DNA of 64,000 nucleotides from CAYRES01 sp964423425 (GTDB lineage Bacteria; Actinomycetota; Thermoleophilia; RBG-16-64-13), in the NCBI GenBank assembly GCA_964423425.1, contig CAYRES010000008.1, positions 88,197-152,196 of the forward strand, written 5' to 3'. A program made the translations under genes and the position numbers. Below, in pieces: positions 61,591-64,000 of this stretch. Within the stretch, counting starts at the first letter, position 1. Every line of letters starts with the position of its first letter. The notes beneath the pieces were generated by a model. That model ran no database searches. It saw only the letters and a program-made list of their open reading frames with translations, and was not told the DNA's origin.

Positions 61591-63474
61591 CTACCGGCCG
61601 AGTTGCTGGTCAAAGCGAGCAAATGGACGGAACGGCCTTCCGCCCGGGTCGTAGAACTTGCCGAAGAACTCCACGTAGTGCAGACGCAGAGCGTGGATGG
61701 TGGGACTGAAGACGGTGATGACGAAGTTGAGCGTGTGGAAGAACAGGCCCACCACGACACCCAGAATGAGCAGGCCCACGGCTCCGGCCAGCTCGTTCGC
61801 TACATCGGCCAGCATGACGCCGGCGGTGCCGAGAGCCATGAGCCGCGCGTACGACATCACGTTGCTCATGGTGGAGAGGATCTCGATGATCCCCATGAAG
61901 CCCGCGGTCACCACGAGAAGGGGCAGGCACAGAGCGAGCATCACTGCGCCAGGCAGTATCGCGGCTTTGGGGAGAAAGCCCAGCACCCCGAGGAGAAGCA
62001 CCGCGGCAAGCACGATGATCGCGGCCGTCGCGCCCTTGGCAAGCGCATGGCGCCGATGGTATCGCCACTCCGAGACGGTACCGAGCACGAGCCCCAAGAC
62101 CACGTGAATGAAACCCAGGGCCACGGCCACCACCAAAAAGACCGTGAGCGCGGTCTCCCGATTGAAGGCGAGCGGCCTCATGCCGAACCATTCGTGACCC
62201 ATGCCGCCGAGAAACTCGCCGTAGAGAATTCCGAACACGATCGCACTGGCCGCACACACCCCGGCGACTTCGCTCACCGCGCGGAATACGCTCCCCGGAC
62301 GGGTGCGGGACCGGAGAAGAAGCGCCAGCGGGATCATCACGAGTCCGTACGCCACATCTCCCACCATGAGTCCGAAGAAGAGAGGGAAGAACACAGCCAC
62401 GAAGGGGGTGGGGTCCACGCTGCCGTAGCGCGGAGGGGCAAGCAGGCGAAGCAGGCTCTCGAAGGGACGAACCAGCCGGGGATTCCTGAGCACGACCGGC
62501 GCCTCCGCCGCCGAGGGACCGTCTCGGCACACCTCCTCGACCACGACGAGTGGAGCAAACTCCCGCTCAAGCCGTGCGCAGAGACGCGGCAGTTCCTCCA
62601 CCGGCGCCCACCCCTCGACGACGAAGGCGTGTCTCGTGGCCCCGGCCGCAGGCAGGGCGTCCAGCTCGGAGAGGCAGTCGATGAAGGCGTCCCGCGCTCT
62701 CGCCAGTTCATCCCGATGACGGGCCGCCAGCTCCGCTATCCGCCCCTCGATCTCGGCGATCTCCCCGGCCAGTTGTTCCAGACGCTCCAGCATCCGCGGA
62801 ACGGCCTCGGCCAAGCTGTGGGCCCCGTAGGAGGAGGGAACCGGTATGTCCTGTACGCGGGCATTCTTGAGCATCTGCTCCACCCGCTCGGCCACCGGAC
62901 TCGTGATGAGGATGAGGAGCGCCACCTCTCCCGTGGGAAGGTGCTCACTGCGCAACTCGAACTCCTCCCCCACCACCTCGCGGAGGGCCTCGCGCAGCTT
63001 CGGCACCGTGTGACCGTCTTCTCGCGCAATCACCACGTGATACGCGGCGGCGTGCTTCCAGGTCGACTCGCTCTTCAGCAGGCGGCCGAACGTGGTGAGA
63101 AAGGGACGGTACTTGAGGAGAAGAGCTTCCTCTTCCTCAAGGTCGGCGGCCGTTGCTCTCAGGTGTTCCACCTGCGGCCGGAGACGCCGGGCAAGGCGGG
63201 CCCAGCGGGCCAAGTCCTCGCGGCTTGCCGGACCGGAGAAGGCCGGATGGGGAATGTGTCCGAAAGAGTCGAGGCAGGCCTCGATGTCGGCAAGGATCCT
63301 ATGGAAGCGCCGGTGGCGCGCCCGCTGCCCCTCGGTGAGCCCCATCCGCTCGACGGGTCCGCCGGGATCCGGTTCCACCAACTCGAGTACGCCCAACTCC
63401 TGCAGCGCTTTGAAGACACTGTCCAAGAGGTCGCGCGGGCCGAGTACCCTGATCTTGGCCATACGAACAATCAT
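61591..63474 (-). CDS. atpI: V-type ATP synthase subunit I (membrane stator)
   Basis: A 627-residue a/I subunit. Cytoplasmic N-terminal half with coiled coils (about 1-310) and a membrane half with about seven helices. FFPLFFGLMVGDVAYGL is the family signature; the essential stator arginine is most likely in MSNVMSYARLMALG. The ATG at 63474 overlaps the AtpH-like stop (ATGA); ATG 63462 is an alternative. Confidence 0.94.
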   Translation of the reverse strand: MIVRMAKIRVLGPRDLLDSVFKALQELGVLELVEPDPGGPVERMGLTEGQRARHRRFHRILADIEACLDSFGHIPHPAFSGPASREDLARWARLARRLRPQVEHLRATAADLEEEEALLLKYRPFLTTFGRLLKSESTWKHAAAYHVVIAREDGHTVPKLREALREVVGEEFELRSEHLPTGEVALLILITSPVAERVEQMLKNARVQDIPVPSSYGAHSLAEAVPRMLERLEQLAGEIAEIEGRIAELAARHRDELARARDAFIDCLSELDALPAAGATRHAFVVEGWAPVEELPRLCARLEREFAPLVVVEEVCRDGPSAAEAPVVLRNPRLVRPFESLLRLLAPPRYGSVDPTPFVAVFFPLFFGLMVGDVAYGLVMIPLALLLRSRTRPGSVFRAVSEVAGVCAASAIVFGILYGEFLGGMGHEWFGMRPLAFNRETALTVFLVVAVALGFIHVVLGLVLGTVSEWRYHRRHALAKGATAAIIVLAAVLLLGVLGFLPKAAILPGAVMLALCLPLLVVTAGFMGIIEILSTMSNVMSYARLMALGTAGVMLADVANELAGAVGLLILGVVVGLFFHTLNFVITVFSPTIHALRLHYVEFFGKFYDPGGRPFRPFARFDQQLGR

Positions 63475-63860
63475 GGTGACGGCTCCGCCGGGCCGGCTTC
63501 CCCGGGTTCGGACGCGAAGAGGCGCTCGATGACGGCAGCCGCCAGTCGCTCGACTTGGCCGGAAGTGATGCTCTCGAGCGCGGCCTTCTCTGCCTCGTGC
63601 TTCCGCCGAACCAGAGCGATTTCGGCGTCACGGTCGGCGGACACCCGCCCTTCCAGAACCGTCCGAGCCTCCTCCAGAGCCCGCTCGAACTCGCTCCTTG
63701 CCGACTCCAGAGCCCGCTCCGCCTGGGCACGTATCGTGGCCGCTTCGGCTTCGGACTCCGCGAGTGCCGCCTGCAATCGCTCCTCGGCCCGCAGGAGACC
63801 ATCCAGCTCACCGTCGGTGACGGAGCCGGCCACATCGGAGCGTTCGATACCGCCTGCCAT
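63471..63860 (-). CDS. V-type ATP synthase subunit H/G-like (peripheral stalk)
   Basis: A 129-residue, highly charged, Ala/Glu/Arg-rich helix that would form the coiled-coil peripheral stalk with subunit E (LLRAEERLQAALAESEAEAA, SARSEFERALEEARTVLEGR). First gene of the ATPase operon and overlapping atpI by 4 bases. Low-complexity sequence makes homology weak; position supports the call. ATG 63860 is preferred over the frame to 63926. Bases 63861-64000 contain the probable promoter region but no recognisable boxes. Confidence 0.78.
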   Translation of the reverse strand: MAGGIERSDVAGSVTDGELDGLLRAEERLQAALAESEAEAATIRAQAERALESARSEFERALEEARTVLEGRVSADRDAEIALVRRKHEAEKAALESITSGQVERLAAAVIERLFASEPGEAGPAEPSP

Positions 63861-64000
63861 GTCGACCAGCCTTCTCGTCTTCTGGCCTGCGTACGGCGGA
63901 TTCGTGCGGCAGACACCGGTGGGCACACGCCGCCCATCCGCTAGCCGGAAGTTTTTGCCCTTCCTGCAGGTGACTCCCGTTCCCTCACCGGGTTTGTGGC

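Overview
This is a high-GC (roughly two-thirds G+C), gene-dense bacterial chromosome segment. Gene content points to an anaerobic or facultatively anaerobic member of the Actinobacteriota. The clues are PimA/PimB-type mannosyltransferases, a bacterial V/A-type ATPase in place of an F-type operon, a trimeric [FeFe] hydrogenase, a selenocysteine formate dehydrogenase and System I cytochrome c maturation. The lineage assignment is inference; no rRNA gene is present to test it.

Layout. 1-1.7 kb: NifS (cut by the window edge), NifU and a MOSC protein (minus strand). 1.75-6.7 kb: a ccm operon (ccmE, ccmF, a 36-aa membrane peptide, ccmA, ccmB, ccmC, ccmD) joined by 4-base GTGA overlaps, with ccmF frameshifted. 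6.8-15.2 kb (minus): isocitrate dehydrogenase, a small protein, a PimA-like glycosyltransferase, a PlsY-like acyltransferase, a flippase-like membrane protein, a PimB-like glycosyltransferase and two adjacent homocitrate-synthase-family proteins. 15.2-20.4 kb: a NitT/TauT-type ABC transporter whose binding protein is separated from the permease and ATPase by an M20 amidohydrolase and an ion channel. 20.5-30.6 kb (minus): a hydrogen/formate energy block consisting of an NAD-linked formate dehydrogenase (NuoE-like, NuoF-like, Sec-containing FdhA), a formate channel, a trimeric [FeFe] hydrogenase and a small ACT-like putative regulator. 31-35.4 kb: a DUF6159-type membrane protein, an AhpD-like protein, a CoA-transferase-like pair and a polysaccharide deacetylase. 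35.4-42 kb: two paralogous membrane phosphatase-superfamily fusions flanking a metallo-beta-lactamase-fold hydrolase. 42-49.4 kb: a threonine-dehydratase-like enzyme, an OCD-family protein, an aldo/keto reductase, a YihY protein, a second flippase-like protein, a truncated alpha/beta hydrolase and a LOG-family protein. 49.5-54.3 kb: aspS-gatC fusion, gatA, gatB. 54.5-63.9 kb (minus): V-type ATPase operon atpH-I-K-E-C-F-A-B-D with a patatin-like gene overlapping its tail.

How it may work together. Formate entering through FocA would be oxidised by the NAD-linked formate dehydrogenase, and the matching HydABC-type hydrogenase could dispose of electrons as H2. The V-type ATPase would interconvert ATP and an ion gradient.

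The most unusual content is a set of enzyme relatives with missing or altered catalytic residues. (i) A GatA that lacks the whole amidase Lys-Ser-Ser triad sits between an AspRS-GatC fusion and an altered GatB, forming a transamidosome-like operon without an obvious glutaminase. (ii) Two tandem homocitrate-synthase paralogues have lost complementary parts of the active site, which suggests an obligate heteromer. (iii) A patatin lacks its Asp, a CoA-transferase beta subunit lacks its Glu, and an alpha/beta hydrolase lacks its nucleophile elbow.
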